DNA of 64,000 nt from Domibacillus iocasae (GCF_001750285.1 NZ_MAMP01000022.1:434001-498000); one strand, 5' to 3'; numbered from the stretch's first letter, positions 1 to 11,506 are shown. Notes: generated by a model from the sequence alone, not told the origin. A program made the numbers and translations.

Positions 1-24
1 GCGATTTTGCTATAAAGCACGTCG

Positions 25-49
25 GACTCTCAAAATGAGAGTCTTTTTT
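25..49 (+). terminator. Rho-independent terminator of the upstream gene
   Basis: A perfect 7-bp stem (GACTCTC/GAGAGTC) with a 5-nt loop is followed by six T. It ends the transcript entering the window from the left. In B. subtilis the gene before hbs is spoIVA, but that gene is not visible here. Confidence 0.85.
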
Positions 50-190
50 CGTTGGAAACGGGGAAAATAACCGATTAAGGTGGATTCTGCTTGATATGCC
101 CGAACACATGTGATACTCTTTTAACAGAATTACGGTAAAACATTGATATAACAATGTTTATCGGGTCTCATGCGGGAGGAGGTGAATGGC

Positions 191-463
191 ATGAACAAAA
201 CTGATTTGATCAATGAAGTTGCGGAAACAGCAGAACTTTCTAAGAAAGACGCAACAAAAGCGGTTGACGCTCTTTTCGATGCCATCCAAGATACATTGGC
301 AAAAGGCGATAAAGTGCAATTGATTGGTTTCGGCAACTTCGAAGTACGCGAACGTTCAGCACGTAAAGGACGCAATCCGCAAACAGGCGAAGAAATCGAA
401 ATCGCTGCAAGCAAAGTACCGGCATTCAAACCGGGCAAAGCGCTTAAAGATGCAGTGAAATAA
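191..463 (+). CDS. hbs: HU-family DNA-binding protein
   Basis: This 90-residue protein has the length and sequence of bacterial HU, the nucleoid protein that bends DNA as a homodimer. It begins [10 protein letters not shown] and contains the [18 protein letters not shown] beta-arm region that inserts into the DNA minor groove. I chose the ATG at 191 because a strong Shine-Dalgarno (GGGAGGAGGTG, 174-184) lies just upstream; the longer reading from 170 would run through that site. The gene is monocistronic, between a terminator at 25-49 and one at 490-520. Its place ahead of folE and the menaquinone genes matches B. subtilis. Confidence 0.97.
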   Translation: MNKTDLINEVAETAELSKKDATKAVDALFDAIQDTLAKGDKVQLIGFGNFEVRERSARKGRNPQTGEEIEIAASKVPAFKPGKALKDAVK

Positions 464-489
464 GTACATAGCCTAAATCCGGCTAAAGC

Positions 490-520
490 GGGACTGTCCT
501 CATTGGGCAGTCTCTTTTTT
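490..520 (+). terminator. Rho-independent terminator of hbs
   Basis: A 10-bp stem with two G-U pairs (490-499 with 505-514) and a TCATT loop is followed by six T. It lies 26 bases after the hbs stop codon. Confidence 0.88.
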
Positions 521-619
521 CTTGAAACTTTTTTTTGCCGGGTTAGGAATCGATATGCTAAGATGAAGTGCAGTGAAAAAACAATAAACATACTATACAT
601 GTATACAGGAGTGAAGAAG

Positions 620-1189
620 ATGGCGGGAGTAGATCATGCCAAAATTCAGCAGGCAGTGCGCCTTATTTTAGAAGCGGTTGGCGAAAACCCAGATCGGGAG
701 GGCCTTCAAGATACGCCGAAACGAGTAGCGAAAATGTATGAAGAAGCTTTTTCAGGTCTTCATATTGACCCAAGACACTATTTTGAGACTGTATTTGAAG
801 AACAATATGAAGAACTCGTGCTCGTGAAAGACATCCCCTTTTATTCAATGTGCGAACACCATCTTGTTCCATTTTTTGGGCGTGCTCATGTGGCGTACCT
901 GCCAAAAGGCGGAAAAGTCACAGGACTAAGCAAACTTGCACGGGCAGTAGAATCAGTCGCGCGCCGCCCGCAGCTGCAAGAACGTATTACGAGTGAAGTG
1001 GCAGATTCCATTATGGAAATGCTGCAGCCGCATGGCGTTATGGTCATCGTCGAAGCGGAACATATGTGCATGGCGATGCGCGGTGTGAAAAAGCCAGGCG
1101 CAAAAACCGTGACCACCGCCGCGCGCGGTATGTACGAAAACGATTCCCAACTGCGGACTGAACTGCTTTCGCTCATTCGTTCGTCATGA
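620..1189 (+). CDS. folE: GTP cyclohydrolase I
   Basis: This 189-residue enzyme converts GTP to 7,8-dihydroneopterin triphosphate, the first step of folate synthesis. Zinc-ligand motifs are visible: CEHH at residues 78-81 and a second cysteine at residue 150 (EHMC), followed by the family signature MRGVKKPGA. The ATG at 620 follows CAGGAGTG and gives the normal family length; the open frame to 503 would start inside the hbs terminator. In B. subtilis the gene is called mtrA and is followed by mtrB (TRAP). Here only 87 bases separate it from hepS, and no mtrB is present. Confidence 0.96.
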   Translation: MAGVDHAKIQQAVRLILEAVGENPDREGLQDTPKRVAKMYEEAFSGLHIDPRHYFETVFEEQYEELVLVKDIPFYSMCEHHLVPFFGRAHVAYLPKGGKVTGLSKLARAVESVARRPQLQERITSEVADSIMEMLQPHGVMVIVEAEHMCMAMRGVKKPGAKTVTTAARGMYENDSQLRTELLSLIRSS

Positions 1190-1276
1190 GAACACGAGTA
1201 TGATATACTAAACGTACGCAATGAAGACGGAACGGAACAAACGATTGAAATGATCCATGAGTGAGGGGTTTTTACA

Positions 1277-2032
1277 ATGAGGGAGTGGCAGAAAGAGCAG
1301 AAAGCGCTAATCGAAGAGATAAACCGGGCGTGCAGGCAGCCATTTTTGGATAAAATCGTTGGTGCACCATCTATTAATCCACTTCGGGCAGCTGCTTTAA
1401 TGCTGGCGTTTACGGACGAAGATAGAAAAAGCGCACACGTACAAAAACAAATGACAGCAGCTGTTCTCATTCAGCTGGCTCTTGACACGCATGATTTAAT
1501 TCCGTCAGTAACGGAAGAAATGACGCAAAAAAATCAGCTCATCGTTTTGGCGGGAGATTATTTTAGCGGCATGTACTACCGTACACTGGCGGAAGCCGGC
1601 TGTATCCATTGGGTAGGGATTCTTGCTGATGCCGTGAAAAGTGTGAATGAAGCAAAAACGTCCCTTCATCGGCATCAGCTCGAATCAGAAGAAGCTATTT
1701 TTCGAGCTGTTCAAACAATTGAAGGTGATATTATTGGCGCAGTGTACGCTGAAAATAAAGCAGATGAGGCAGTGTGGCTTGCCGTTCAGCAGCTTTTGAC
1801 AGCAGACCGGCTTTTTCGGGAAAAAGAGCAGCCGTTTATCGTTTTCCGCGCACTTGCCCACGTGCTCGAAACAAAACAGCACGCCCTTCAGGCAATTGAA
1901 CAGCGGCTTGAGCAGGTACGCTTGACGATAAACGAGTGCATTAAAAGCATGGATTCATACAGCGCGGCTGTGGTTCAGGGGGAAAGGGACCGCCTTTTCA
2001 GCACGCCGCTTCGACTTGTGGAAGAAGGGTGA
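1277..2032 (+). CDS. hepS: Heptaprenyl diphosphate synthase, subunit 1
   Basis: This 251-residue protein matches the small non-catalytic component of the two-subunit heptaprenyl diphosphate synthase that makes the C35 side chain of menaquinone-7. The family is poorly conserved, and I see no DDxxD motif, as expected. The identification rests on the N-terminal region ([13 protein letters not shown]), the length, and the position directly before menG and hepT, the same order as B. subtilis gerCA-gerCB-gerCC. The ATG follows GTGAGGGG. The next gene starts 4 bases after the stop, so translation is probably coupled. Confidence 0.88.
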   Translation: MREWQKEQKALIEEINRACRQPFLDKIVGAPSINPLRAAALMLAFTDEDRKSAHVQKQMTAAVLIQLALDTHDLIPSVTEEMTQKNQLIVLAGDYFSGMYYRTLAEAGCIHWVGILADAVKSVNEAKTSLHRHQLESEEAIFRAVQTIEGDIIGAVYAENKADEAVWLAVQQLLTADRLFREKEQPFIVFRALAHVLETKQHALQAIEQRLEQVRLTINECIKSMDSYSAAVVQGERDRLFSTPLRLVEEG

Positions 2033-2036
2033 AGGG

Positions 2037-2738
2037 ATGCAGCAATCAAAAGAAGAAAAAGTACACAGTGTCTTTGAAAAAATTTACGGCAACTACGATA
2101 AAATGAATTCAGTCATTAGCTTTCAGCAGCATAAGCGCTGGCGGAATGAAACGATGAAGATGATGCAGGTGCCAAAGGGAGCCAAAGCGCTTGATGTTTG
2201 CTGCGGGACGGCGGATTGGACGATGGCGCTTGCAGAAGCGGTTGGGCCTGCAGGAGTCGTAAAAGGGCTTGATTTTAGTCAAAATATGCTCGCTGTCGGT
2301 GAACAAAAAGTGTCTTCGGCCGGTCTTGAGCAGGTAGAATTAATTCATGGCAATGCAATGGAGCTTCCATTTGAAGATAACACATTTGATTATGTCACCA
2401 TTGGCTTCGGTCTTCGCAATGTGCCGGATTATATGCAGGTATTGAAAGAAATGCGCCGTGTACTGAAGCCAGGCGGAATGGCTGTTTGTTTAGAAACAAG
2501 CCAGCCGCAGATGCCTGTGTTCAAAGAAGGGTATACGCTATACTTCCGCTACATTATGCCGGCGATTGGGCGTCTTTTTGCAAAAAGCTATGAAGAATAT
2601 TCATGGCTTCAGGAATCAGCACGTCATTTTCCGGACATGAAAGAGCTTGCCCGCATGTTTCAGCAGGCTGGTTTCCAAAATGTTCGTTTTAAAGCTCACA
2701 CAGGCGGAGTAGCCGCAACTCATTACGGAAATAAATAA
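2037..2738 (+). CDS. menG: Demethylmenaquinone methyltransferase
   Basis: This 233-residue class I SAM-dependent methyltransferase catalyses the last step of menaquinone synthesis. The SAM-binding motif [11 protein letters not shown] is at about residues 52-61, and the UbiE/MenG signatures follow ([18 protein letters not shown]). The ATG at 2037 lies 4 bases after hepS; the upstream extension to 2016 overlaps hepS and lacks its own ribosome site. It sits between the two subunits of the side-chain synthase, so prenylation and ring-methylation enzymes are made together. Confidence 0.96.
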   Translation: MQQSKEEKVHSVFEKIYGNYDKMNSVISFQQHKRWRNETMKMMQVPKGAKALDVCCGTADWTMALAEAVGPAGVVKGLDFSQNMLAVGEQKVSSAGLEQVELIHGNAMELPFEDNTFDYVTIGFGLRNVPDYMQVLKEMRRVLKPGGMAVCLETSQPQMPVFKEGYTLYFRYIMPAIGRLFAKSYEEYSWLQESARHFPDMKELARMFQQAGFQNVRFKAHTGGVAATHYGNK

Positions 2739-2766
2739 TACTAGATCAAGAGCCGGGTGAAAAGAA

Positions 2767-3729
2767 ATGAATATAAAACTAATTTATACGCGGTTAAAGG
2801 CAGATATTGATTTAATAGAACAAGAACTCGAACGTGCAGTTGGTTCATCGTCAACGATTTTGGAGGAAGCGTCTGTGCACCTTCTTCAAGCTGGCGGAAA
2901 ACGCATTCGCCCGGTAATGCTTTTGCTCGGCGCAAAATTTGGCGATTATGATATTCATCGGGTGAAATATGTGGCTGCCTCCCTTGAACTGATTCATATG
3001 GCTTCGCTTGTCCACGATGATGTTATTGATGATGCGGTTATCCGGCGCGGAAAACATACGGTCAAAGCGGAATGGGACAATCGCATTGCTATGTATACCG
3101 GTGATTATATTTTTGCGGCGGCACTTGAGTGCATAACGCAAATTGATAATGTAGAAGCTCATCAGATCTTGTCGCATACGATGACTCAGCTTTGCATAGG
3201 AGAGATTGTTCAAATACAAGACAAGTATCGGTACGATCAGCATTTGCGCGATTATTTGCGACGGATTAAACGAAAAACGGCTATTTTAATTGCTGCCAGC
3301 TGCCAGCTTGGCGCCATTGCGGCAGGAGCGCCTGCTTCTATTCACCAGAAATTATATGAATTTGGCTACAACGTTGGCATGTCTTTTCAAATTACCGATG
3401 ACATTCTTGATTTTACGGCGAGTGAAAAAGAGCTTGGCAAGCCGGCAGGCGGCGATCTTCTTCAAGGGAATATTACATTGCCAGTTTTATACGCGATGGA
3501 AGACAGAGAGATGCGAGCCCAGATCTCATCGGTGCATGCGCACTCAAGCCGTGAGGAAATCAATCACATTATTGACCGCTTAAAAAACAGTGATGCAATT
3601 GAGCGTTCTCATGTATTAAGCAGGCGGTACCTAGACCGTGCACTGAAGGTATTAAACGAATTGCCCCCGGGACGGCATCGTAATTCGCTCCGGGACATTG
3701 CGTACTTTATCGGCAAAAGAAAATATTAA
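2767..3729 (+). CDS. hepT: Heptaprenyl diphosphate synthase, subunit 2 (catalytic)
   Basis: This 320-residue trans-prenyltransferase is the catalytic partner of HepS. Both aspartate-rich Mg-diphosphate motifs are visible: DDVID at residues 84-88 and DDILD at 211-215, with GGKRIRP near residue 43. It elongates farnesyl diphosphate with isopentenyl diphosphate to C35. It is the last gene of the hepS-menG-hepT set; ndk follows after 94 bases. Confidence 0.95.
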   Translation: MNIKLIYTRLKADIDLIEQELERAVGSSSTILEEASVHLLQAGGKRIRPVMLLLGAKFGDYDIHRVKYVAASLELIHMASLVHDDVIDDAVIRRGKHTVKAEWDNRIAMYTGDYIFAAALECITQIDNVEAHQILSHTMTQLCIGEIVQIQDKYRYDQHLRDYLRRIKRKTAILIAASCQLGAIAAGAPASIHQKLYEFGYNVGMSFQITDDILDFTASEKELGKPAGGDLLQGNITLPVLYAMEDREMRAQISSVHAHSSREEINHIIDRLKNSDAIERSHVLSRRYLDRALKVLNELPPGRHRNSLRDIAYFIGKRKY

Positions 3730-3823
3730 TTTTTCTATGAAAGCGTTGTAAATTTAAAAGAGAAGTGTTACGATTCATCATGTCCGCATGTAAGCGGTAT
3801 ACATAACACAGGAGTGATGAACG

Positions 3824-4270
3824 ATGGAAAAAACATACTTAATGGTAAAGCCGGATGGCGTACAGCGCGGATTGATTGGGGAAATCACGTCCCGTTTTGA
3901 GAAAAAAGGATTCCGTCTTGTCGGTGCCAAGCTTATGCATGTATCACGTGAAACAGCAGAACAGCATTATGGCGAGCATAAAGAACGTCCTTTTTTTGGT
4001 GAGCTTGTTGATTTTATTACGTCCGGACCTGTTTTTGCAATGGTATGGGAAGGGGAAAATGTAATTGCGACAGCCCGCCAAATGATGGGTTCTACCAATC
4101 CGAAAGATGCGGCTCCGGCAACGATTCGTGGGGATTATGCGATCAACGTCAGCAAAAACGTTATTCATGGTTCTGATTCTCCTGAAAGCGCGGAACGTGA
4201 AATCGACATTTTCTTTAAAGAAGACGAACTGACGACCTACATAAAGTCAGGGTCTGAGTGGGTATATTAA
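3824..4270 (+). CDS. ndk: Nucleoside diphosphate kinase
   Basis: This 148-residue enzyme transfers the gamma phosphate between nucleoside triphosphates and diphosphates through a phosphohistidine. The active-site motif NVIHGSDS puts the catalytic histidine at residue 115, and the N-terminal [15 protein letters not shown] is typical of the family. It has its own 94-base upstream region, an AGGAGTGATG ribosome site and a strong terminator behind it. Confidence 0.97.
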   Translation: MEKTYLMVKPDGVQRGLIGEITSRFEKKGFRLVGAKLMHVSRETAEQHYGEHKERPFFGELVDFITSGPVFAMVWEGENVIATARQMMGSTNPKDAAPATIRGDYAINVSKNVIHGSDSPESAEREIDIFFKEDELTTYIKSGSEWVY

Positions 4271-4277
4271 TAATTAA

Positions 4278-4317
4278 AGGAGTTTTCAGCCGATGAGGCT
4301 GAAAACTCCTTTTTTTT
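4278..4317 (+). terminator. Rho-independent terminator of ndk
   Basis: A perfect 14-bp stem (4278-4291 with 4297-4310) and a 5-base loop are followed by seven T. This is one of the strongest terminators in the window and separates ndk from cheR. Confidence 0.93.
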
Positions 4318-4329
4318 GTGAAAATATAA

Positions 4330-5169
<840 letters not shown>

Positions 5170-5342
5170 AGCTGGCGTCACGCCGCGTCTGGGCTTTTGA
5201 ACCTTCGCCTTATAGAAATTATCACCACGAAACAAGGAATTGTGATAAAATTCTCAAAAACAGCCGTTTCGGCTATTCCAAACAATTTTAAATATGATAT
5301 AGTAGTACATAACCGCTTTAACGTACTGAAGGGAGCAGGAAA

Positions 5343-6518
5343 ATGAGATATTTAACAGCAGGAGAATCACACGGGCCGCAATTGACGGCAATTATTGAAG
5401 GACTTCCAGCCGGAATGGAGCTTTTGGCGGAAGATGTGAATACTGATCTATTGCGCCGTCAAAAAGGACATGGCCGCGGCCGCCGCATGCAGATTGAAAA
5501 AGATTTAGTCGCGATCAAATCCGGCGTCCGCCATGGTCATACCCTCGGTTCGCCCGTGACACTTGTCGTGGAAAATGACGACTGGAAGCACTGGACGAAA
5601 ATTATGGGCATCGAACCGCTTGACAGCGTGGAAGAAGCAGAGGAAATTAAAAGAAAAATCACGCGTCCGCGTCCTGGTCATGCGGATTTAAATGGCGGCA
5701 TTAAATACGGCCACCGTGATATGCGCAACGTGCTGGAGCGTTCCTCCGCCCGTGAAACGACGGTCCGTGTTGCAGCAGGTGCTGCGGCGAAAAAGCTGTT
5801 AAAGCTGCTTGGTGTTGAATTAGCGTCACATGTTATTGAAATCGGCGGTATCCGAGCGGAAAACGTTCAATTTGAGACCATTCAAGAGGTGCAGGAGCGC
5901 AGTGAAGCTTCATCTGTCCGCTGCTTAGATGAAGAAGCAGGCGCAAAAATGATTGAAGCGATTGACAATGCAAAGAAAAACGGTGATTCAATCGGCGGCG
6001 TTGTAGAAGTGATCGCAGAAGGCATGCCGATCGGAATCGGCAGCTATGTACATTATGACCGCAAGCTGGATGCGAAAGTAGCAGCAGCCATTGTCAGCAT
6101 CAATGCATTTAAAGGTGTTGAAATCGGTATTGGCTTTGAAGCGGCAAGCAAATTCGGCAGTGAAGTACATGATGAAATTGCCTGGAACGACCAGCGTGGC
6201 TTTTACCGGAAAACAAATCGCCTGGGCGGCTTTGAGGGCGGGATGACAAATGGTATGCCAATCGTCGTCCGTGGCGTCATGAAGCCAATTCCAACATTAT
6301 ATAAACCACTTGAAAGTGTTGATATTGATACGAAAGAAACATTTTCAGCAAGTATTGAACGATCAGACGCTTGTGCGGTTCCAGCAGCAGCCGTCGTAGC
6401 GGAAGCAGCCGTGGCATGGGAGCTGGCAAATGCCATTCTCGAACAATTCAATGGTGACCGGATGGATCATTTGATCCGCCAGGTTGAGGAACATAAATCG
6501 TACGCAAAGGAGTTTTGA
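5343..6518 (+). CDS. aroC: Chorismate synthase
   Basis: This 391-residue FMN-dependent lyase converts 5-enolpyruvylshikimate-3-phosphate to chorismate. Family signatures include the N-terminal [31 protein letters not shown], and [15 protein letters not shown]. It opens the aromatic operon; aroB begins 3 bases after its stop. The ATG follows AAGGGAGCAGG. In B. subtilis this gene is also called aroF. Confidence 0.97.
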   Translation: MRYLTAGESHGPQLTAIIEGLPAGMELLAEDVNTDLLRRQKGHGRGRRMQIEKDLVAIKSGVRHGHTLGSPVTLVVENDDWKHWTKIMGIEPLDSVEEAEEIKRKITRPRPGHADLNGGIKYGHRDMRNVLERSSARETTVRVAAGAAAKKLLKLLGVELASHVIEIGGIRAENVQFETIQEVQERSEASSVRCLDEEAGAKMIEAIDNAKKNGDSIGGVVEVIAEGMPIGIGSYVHYDRKLDAKVAAAIVSINAFKGVEIGIGFEAASKFGSEVHDEIAWNDQRGFYRKTNRLGGFEGGMTNGMPIVVRGVMKPIPTLYKPLESVDIDTKETFSASIERSDACAVPAAAVVAEAAVAWELANAILEQFNGDRMDHLIRQVEEHKSYAKEF

Positions 6519-6521
6519 TCG

Positions 6522-7616
6522 ATGAACCGCGTCACGGTTGAAACAGTGCATAAAACATACCCTGTTATCATTGGGGAAGGGGCGGTAAAAGAAATCGGTC
6601 CAGTCCTTCTTAAAATGAAAAATAAGCCGACCCGCTTGTTTGTCATAGCAGACGAGGGCGTGTACGCAATCCATGGTTCGGCGCTTAAAGAAGCACTGCC
6701 CGACCCCATTCCAGTAGACTGGCATTTTGTGCCGGCAGGAGAATCTGCTAAATCCTTTTCCGTATTTGAACAGTGCTTAACCGCAATGCTTGAAGCAGCT
6801 CTTGACCGTCATTCGCTCGTTGTAGCGTTTGGCGGCGGGGCGTGCGGGGACTTGGCCGGTTTCTGTGCGGCAAGCTACATGCGAGGCATCCCGTTTATTC
6901 AAGTGCCGACAACCATTTTGGCCCACGACAGTGCAGTGGGCGGGAAAACAGCTATTAACCATCCGCTTGGAAAAAATATGATTGGCGCTTTTCATCAGCC
7001 GGAAGCGGTTATTTATGACACATCCTTTTTGCATTCGCTTTCTGAAAAAGAAACAAGAAGCGGCTTTGCGGAAGTTATCAAGCATGCGTTTATTGCAGAT
7101 GAGCCGATGCTTACAGAAATCTTGCGGACGATTCAAAAAACAGCGGACATCAAAGGCGCTTTTTTGGCACAATGCTTAAAAAAAGGCATTGAAATTAAAA
7201 GCGCCATTGTAAAAGAAGATGAAAAAGAAATAGGCGTCCGCGCGTTTTTAAACTTTGGCCATACATATGGGCATGCGGTTGAAGCACTCTCGGGTTATGG
7301 AAAAACGGCGCATGGCGAAGCAGTCGCGTGCGGAATGATTTTTGCCCTATACGCTTCTCAATTTAAAAACAATTTTTCATTCAATATTCGTTCATTCGCC
7401 AAGTGGCTGAAAGGAGTAGGCTATCCGGTTAAAGAGGGGCTCGGCTTTTCGTTTGAAGAGATCTACACAGTCATGACCCGGGATAAGAAAGCATACGGGG
7501 GAACAGTGCGTTTTGTGCTGCTTAATAAAATAGGCGAACCGTACGTGACTGATATGACAAAAGAAGAATTGCAGAAAATCGATGAACATTTTCGAAAGGA
7601 GGCCGAGCAATGGTAA
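6522..7616 (+). CDS. aroB: 3-dehydroquinate synthase
   Basis: This 364-residue NAD- and metal-dependent enzyme catalyses the second step of the shikimate pathway. The glycine-rich NAD site GGGACGDLAGF, VPTTILAHDSAVGGKT, and the metal-ligand regions RSGFAEVIKHAF and NFGHTYGHAVE are visible. It is preceded by AAAGGAG inside the end of aroC and overlaps aroH by 7 bases, so the genes are tightly coupled. Confidence 0.96.
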   Translation: MNRVTVETVHKTYPVIIGEGAVKEIGPVLLKMKNKPTRLFVIADEGVYAIHGSALKEALPDPIPVDWHFVPAGESAKSFSVFEQCLTAMLEAALDRHSLVVAFGGGACGDLAGFCAASYMRGIPFIQVPTTILAHDSAVGGKTAINHPLGKNMIGAFHQPEAVIYDTSFLHSLSEKETRSGFAEVIKHAFIADEPMLTEILRTIQKTADIKGAFLAQCLKKGIEIKSAIVKEDEKEIGVRAFLNFGHTYGHAVEALSGYGKTAHGEAVACGMIFALYASQFKNNFSFNIRSFAKWLKGVGYPVKEGLGFSFEEIYTVMTRDKKAYGGTVRFVLLNKIGEPYVTDMTKEELQKIDEHFRKEAEQW

Positions 7617-7981
7617 GAGGGATCCGTGGTGCGATTACAGTACCAGCCAATGACGGTGATTTAATGGTAGAAGCAACGGAACGGCTGCTTGCAGAAATGA
7701 TTAAGCAAAATAACATTGATCCAGAAACGGTATGCTCTGCATTTTTATCAGCAACCAATGATCTAGATGCGATGTTTCCGGCGAAAGCGCTTCGTGAGCA
7801 GGCAGGCTGGGAATATGTGCCGGTTATGTGTATGCAGGAACTCGCCATTAAAGGCGGCTTAGAGCGCTGCATTCGAATCATGATGCATGTGAATACAGAT
7901 ACACCGCAAAAAAAGATTCAGCATGTGTATTTAGAAGAGGCGGTTGTTTTACGCCCTGACTTGCAAAAATCAACGAATTAA
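7610..7981 (+). CDS. aroH: Chorismate mutase, AroH type
   Basis: This 123-residue protein is the monofunctional trimeric chorismate mutase of the B. subtilis type, converting chorismate to prephenate. The start MVRGIRGAITV and the QELAIKGGLERCIRIMMH segment are characteristic. In B. subtilis the six trp genes lie between aroH and hisC. Here hisC starts 17 bases after this stop codon, so no trp operon is present at this place. Confidence 0.95.
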   Translation: MVRGIRGAITVPANDGDLMVEATERLLAEMIKQNNIDPETVCSAFLSATNDLDAMFPAKALREQAGWEYVPVMCMQELAIKGGLERCIRIMMHVNTDTPQKKIQHVYLEEAVVLRPDLQKSTN

Positions 7982-7997
7982 GAGGAGCTGGAAAAGC

Positions 7998-9095
7998 ATG
8001 AAATGGAAAGAACAAATACTATCATTAAAAGCCTATCAGCCGGGCCGGACGACGGATCAGGTGAAAAAAGCGTACGGTCTTACTGACGTTGTAAAGCTTG
8101 CTTCAAACGAAAATCCGTTTGGCTCCTCTGAAAAAGTAAAAGAATGCATCCGCGAGTATGCAGATTCGTTTGCCATTTATCCGGACGGTTATACAACCGG
8201 GCTTCGGACTGAACTCGCTTCTTTTTTAAATGTTTCCGAAAAACAGCTGATTTTCGGTAATGGCTCTGACGAAATCATTATGATGCTTTCCCGGGCGATG
8301 TTAGAGCCTGGCAAAAACACGGTTATGCCGACACCGTCATTCCCGCAATACCGCCATAATGCGGTTGTGGAGGGAGCAGAAGTTCGCGAAGTGGAACTTG
8401 TAAATGGTGCGCATAATTTGGATAAAATGGCTGACTCCATTGATGAAAATACGGCTATTGTTTGGCTTTGCAGTCCAAATAATCCGACCGGTATACATAT
8501 TACGGATGTACAGCTGCGAGGGTTCCTTGACCGTGTACCGGAAGAGGTATTAGTCGTTCTTGATGAAGCGTACTTTGAATATGTGACAGCGGATGACTAC
8601 TACAATGCGCTTGAGATTATTAAAGAATACAAAAACGTGCTCGTTCTTCGCACATTTTCAAAAGTATACGGATTGGCCGCTTTTCGGGTCGGCTACGGTT
8701 TTGCAGATGAATCCCTAATCACGCAGCTTGAACCGGTTCGTGAACCGTTTAACGTTAATTCTCTGGGTCAAAAAGCAGCGGCAGCAGGTCTTTCTGATCA
8801 GGCATTTATTGATCAATGCCGAACAGCAAACAAAGAAGGATTAGAACAATTTTACGCATTTTGCCGTGAAAATGGACTCGATTATTACCCGTCTGAAGCA
8901 AACTTTATTTTAATCGACTTTAAATGTGACAGTAATGAACTGTTTGAGTACTTAATGTCAAAAGGATATATCGTCCGCTCTGGTGCGGCTCTTGGTATTC
9001 CGGGCACTGTTCGTGTCACTGTCGGATCAAAAGAACAAAATGAAGGCGTTATGAGCGCAATGAAAAGCTTTTTGGCTGAAACTGTAAAAAGATAG
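7998..9095 (+). CDS. hisC: Histidinol-phosphate aminotransferase
   Basis: This 365-residue class II PLP aminotransferase acts in histidine synthesis; the B. subtilis enzyme also transaminates aromatic 2-oxo acids. The PLP-lysine motif is RTFSKVYGLAAFRVGYG, and SPNNPTGIHI and VVLDEAYFEY are also present. The ATG at 7998 has AGAGGAG upstream. Its position inside the aromatic operon, between chorismate mutase and prephenate dehydrogenase, fits a dual role. Confidence 0.95.
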   Translation: MKWKEQILSLKAYQPGRTTDQVKKAYGLTDVVKLASNENPFGSSEKVKECIREYADSFAIYPDGYTTGLRTELASFLNVSEKQLIFGNGSDEIIMMLSRAMLEPGKNTVMPTPSFPQYRHNAVVEGAEVREVELVNGAHNLDKMADSIDENTAIVWLCSPNNPTGIHITDVQLRGFLDRVPEEVLVVLDEAYFEYVTADDYYNALEIIKEYKNVLVLRTFSKVYGLAAFRVGYGFADESLITQLEPVREPFNVNSLGQKAAAAGLSDQAFIDQCRTANKEGLEQFYAFCRENGLDYYPSEANFILIDFKCDSNELFEYLMSKGYIVRSGAALGIPGTVRVTVGSKEQNEGVMSAMKSFLAETVKR

Positions 9096-9109
9096 AAGGT
9101 GATTCGCCT

Positions 9110-10213
9110 ATGAGAGGAAATGTCTTTATTGCCGGTCTCGGCTTAATCGGCGGATCTCTTGCAAAAGCGATAAAAAAAGCCCATCCACAGGCACACATTA
9201 TCGGGTTCGACGTGCGTGAATCTGAACTTGGCCTTGCGGAAGCATTGAATATTATTGATGAACAAGCTGTTTCGTTTGAAGAGGGCGCAAAAAAAGCGGA
9301 TTTGATCATTTTGGCAGTGCCCGTATTGAAAACGGAGCAAATGATTGAAATCATTGCCGGCCTCCATTTAAAAGAAGGTGTGCTCGTAACAGATACCGGT
9401 AGCACGAAAAGCCGTATTATGAAACGTGCATCTCTTTTAAGTGAAAAAGGGATCGCATTTATCGGCGGCCATCCGATGGCAGGTTCCCATAAAAGCGGGG
9501 TAGCCGCTTCAAAAGAACTCCTGTTTGAAAATGCGTTTTATTTGCTGACGCCAGGCAGTGCGGCGGAAGAAAAGCATGTGGCCATTTTAAAGAAATGGCT
9601 GGACGGTACAAGGGCAAAAATATTAGAAGTAACCGCAGAAGAGCACGATGAAATGACCGGTGTGATCAGTCACTTCCCGCATATTATTGCGGCGTCACTT
9701 GTTCACCAAGCCCGGAAATATAATCAAGAAAATCCGCTGATCGAACGACTCGCAGCTGGCGGTTTTCGGGATATTACCCGTATTGCTTCATCGAATCCGG
9801 AAATGTGGAAAGACATTTCGCTTCATAATAAAGAAATGCTGCTGACGCTGCTCACCAATTGGCGTGATGAAATGAATGAGGTGCTGTCCATCCTGGAAAC
9901 AGAAGATGAAGACAAGCTTTACCGTTATTTCAACGAGGCAAAAACATTTCGTGACGGGCTTCCGGCCGCATCGAAAGGCGCGATCCCCGCTTTTTATGAA
10001 ATGTATGTAGACGTACCGGATTATCCAGGTGTTATTTCAGAATTGACCGGCTATTTGGCGGATGAGCGGATCAGCATTACGAATATTCGAATTGTGGAAA
10101 CACGTGACGACGTATTTGGTGTGCTTGTCATTAGCTTTCAAAGCGAAGAAGATCGTCATCGTGCCAAACATTGCATCGAGCAAAAAACAACGTATGATTT
10201 ATTTTTAGCATAA
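9110..10213 (+). CDS. tyrA: Prephenate dehydrogenase with C-terminal ACT domain
   Basis: This 367-residue NAD-dependent enzyme makes 4-hydroxyphenylpyruvate from prephenate. The Rossmann motif GLGLIGGSLAKAI is at the N-terminus, followed by DTGSTKSRI and GGHPMAGSHKSG. The last 75 or so residues (VDVPDYPGVISELTGYLADE) look like an ACT regulatory domain, which usually gives feedback control by tyrosine. It lies 14 bases after hisC and 15 before aroA. Confidence 0.95.
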   Translation: MRGNVFIAGLGLIGGSLAKAIKKAHPQAHIIGFDVRESELGLAEALNIIDEQAVSFEEGAKKADLIILAVPVLKTEQMIEIIAGLHLKEGVLVTDTGSTKSRIMKRASLLSEKGIAFIGGHPMAGSHKSGVAASKELLFENAFYLLTPGSAAEEKHVAILKKWLDGTRAKILEVTAEEHDEMTGVISHFPHIIAASLVHQARKYNQENPLIERLAAGGFRDITRIASSNPEMWKDISLHNKEMLLTLLTNWRDEMNEVLSILETEDEDKLYRYFNEAKTFRDGLPAASKGAIPAFYEMYVDVPDYPGVISELTGYLADERISITNIRIVETRDDVFGVLVISFQSEEDRHRAKHCIEQKTTYDLFLA

Positions 10214-10228
10214 GAGAGGTATGAAACC

Positions 10229-11506
10229 ATGAAACTGACGTTTAACGAGCCGTCTCTTGGCGGAAGCATAGAAGTGCCGGGTGACAAGTCCATTTCACAC
10301 CGTTCCATTATGTTTGGAGCGCTGGCAGATGGTAAAACAACGATCCGGCACTTTTTAAAAGGAGAAGATTGCTTAAGCACGATCGACTGCTTCCGCAAGC
10401 TGGGTGTACAAATCGATGAAACAGAGGAAGAAATTATTGTTCACGGCAAAGGCTGGGATGGCTTGAAAGAGCCTTCTGCTATTTTGGATACCGGCAATTC
10501 CGGTACAACAACACGCCTGATGCTTGGCATTTTGGCTGGCCGTCCGTTTCATTCGGTTATGATTGGGGATGAATCAATCGGCAAGCGCCCAATGGACCGA
10601 GTCACGGTTCCGCTGGCAGCAATGGGAGCCGATATTGCCGGGCGTGACAATGGCCGTTTCACGCCGCTGTCGATTCGCGGCAGGAAATTGAATACAACAG
10701 AGTACAAATTGCCGGTTGCAAGCGCACAGGTCAAATCAGCGGTTATGTTTGCGGCGCTGCAGGCGGACGGGGAATCTGTTATCATTGAACCAGAAGCGAC
10801 GCGGGATCATACCGAAAAAATGATTGAGCAGTTTGGCGGAAAAATTCGCCGCGAAGGTGACCGGATTATCGTTCAGGGCGGCCAAACATTTAAAGGAACG
10901 GACGTTTATGTGCCAGGTGATATTTCATCCGCCGCCTTTTTTATGGTGGCTGCGGCCATCACACCGAACAGTGAAGTCATCCTCGAAAATACAGGATTAA
11001 ATGAAACACGGACCGGCATCATTGATGTATTTAAACAAATGGGAGCGGATATGACTGTTGAAAAAACAACAAAATCGGGCGAAGAAATTGGAACGATTAC
11101 GGTCAAAACATCTCAATTAAAAGGAACGGAAATCAGCGGTTCGATTATTCCGCGCCTTATTGATGAAATTCCTGTTATTGCGCTGCTCGCAACACAGGCA
11201 GAAGGCGATACCATCATTCGTGATGCGGAAGAATTAAAAGTAAAAGAAACGAACCGGATCGATACGGTTGTGGATGAATTGAAAAAGCTTGGGGCCGACA
11301 TCGAAGCGACAGATGACGGGATGATTATCCGCGGCAAATCAAAGCTTCGCGGTGGATCGGTGTCATCACACGGTGACCACCGGATTGGCATGGTTATGGC
11401 GGTTGCATCCCTCATTACAGAAGGCGATGTGGTGCTTCACGACCATGAAGCAATCGCCGTTTCGTACCCGGAATTTTTTGATCACTTGCAGCAGCTTGTG
11501 AAGTGA
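10229..11506 (+). CDS. aroA: 3-phosphoshikimate 1-carboxyvinyltransferase (EPSP synthase)
   Basis: This 425-residue enzyme joins phosphoenolpyruvate to shikimate 3-phosphate. It shows [18 protein letters not shown] near the N-terminus, [15 protein letters not shown], and the C-terminal LKVKETNRI signature. B. subtilis nomenclature calls it aroE. It ends the aromatic operon, with a terminator right behind. AroB, AroA and AroC of this operon supply chorismate steps, and AroH, HisC and TyrA draw it off toward tyrosine and phenylalanine. Confidence 0.96.
   Translation: MKLTFNEPSLGGSIEVPGDKSISHRSIMFGALADGKTTIRHFLKGEDCLSTIDCFRKLGVQIDETEEEIIVHGKGWDGLKEPSAILDTGNSGTTTRLMLGILAGRPFHSVMIGDESIGKRPMDRVTVPLAAMGADIAGRDNGRFTPLSIRGRKLNTTEYKLPVASAQVKSAVMFAALQADGESVIIEPEATRDHTEKMIEQFGGKIRREGDRIIVQGGQTFKGTDVYVPGDISSAAFFMVAAAITPNSEVILENTGLNETRTGIIDVFKQMGADMTVEKTTKSGEEIGTITVKTSQLKGTEISGSIIPRLIDEIPVIALLATQAEGDTIIRDAEELKVKETNRIDTVVDELKKLGADIEATDDGMIIRGKSKLRGGSVSSHGDHRIGMVMAVASLITEGDVVLHDHEAIAVSYPEFFDHLQQLVK

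Noticed and set aside
886-1470. 194-codon minus-strand frame across folE and hepS
   Set aside because: Both plus-strand genes are well identified and the frame spans their junction; no ribosome site or family match.
3290-3583. 97-codon frame inside hepT
   Set aside because: Same-strand shadow of hepT in another frame.
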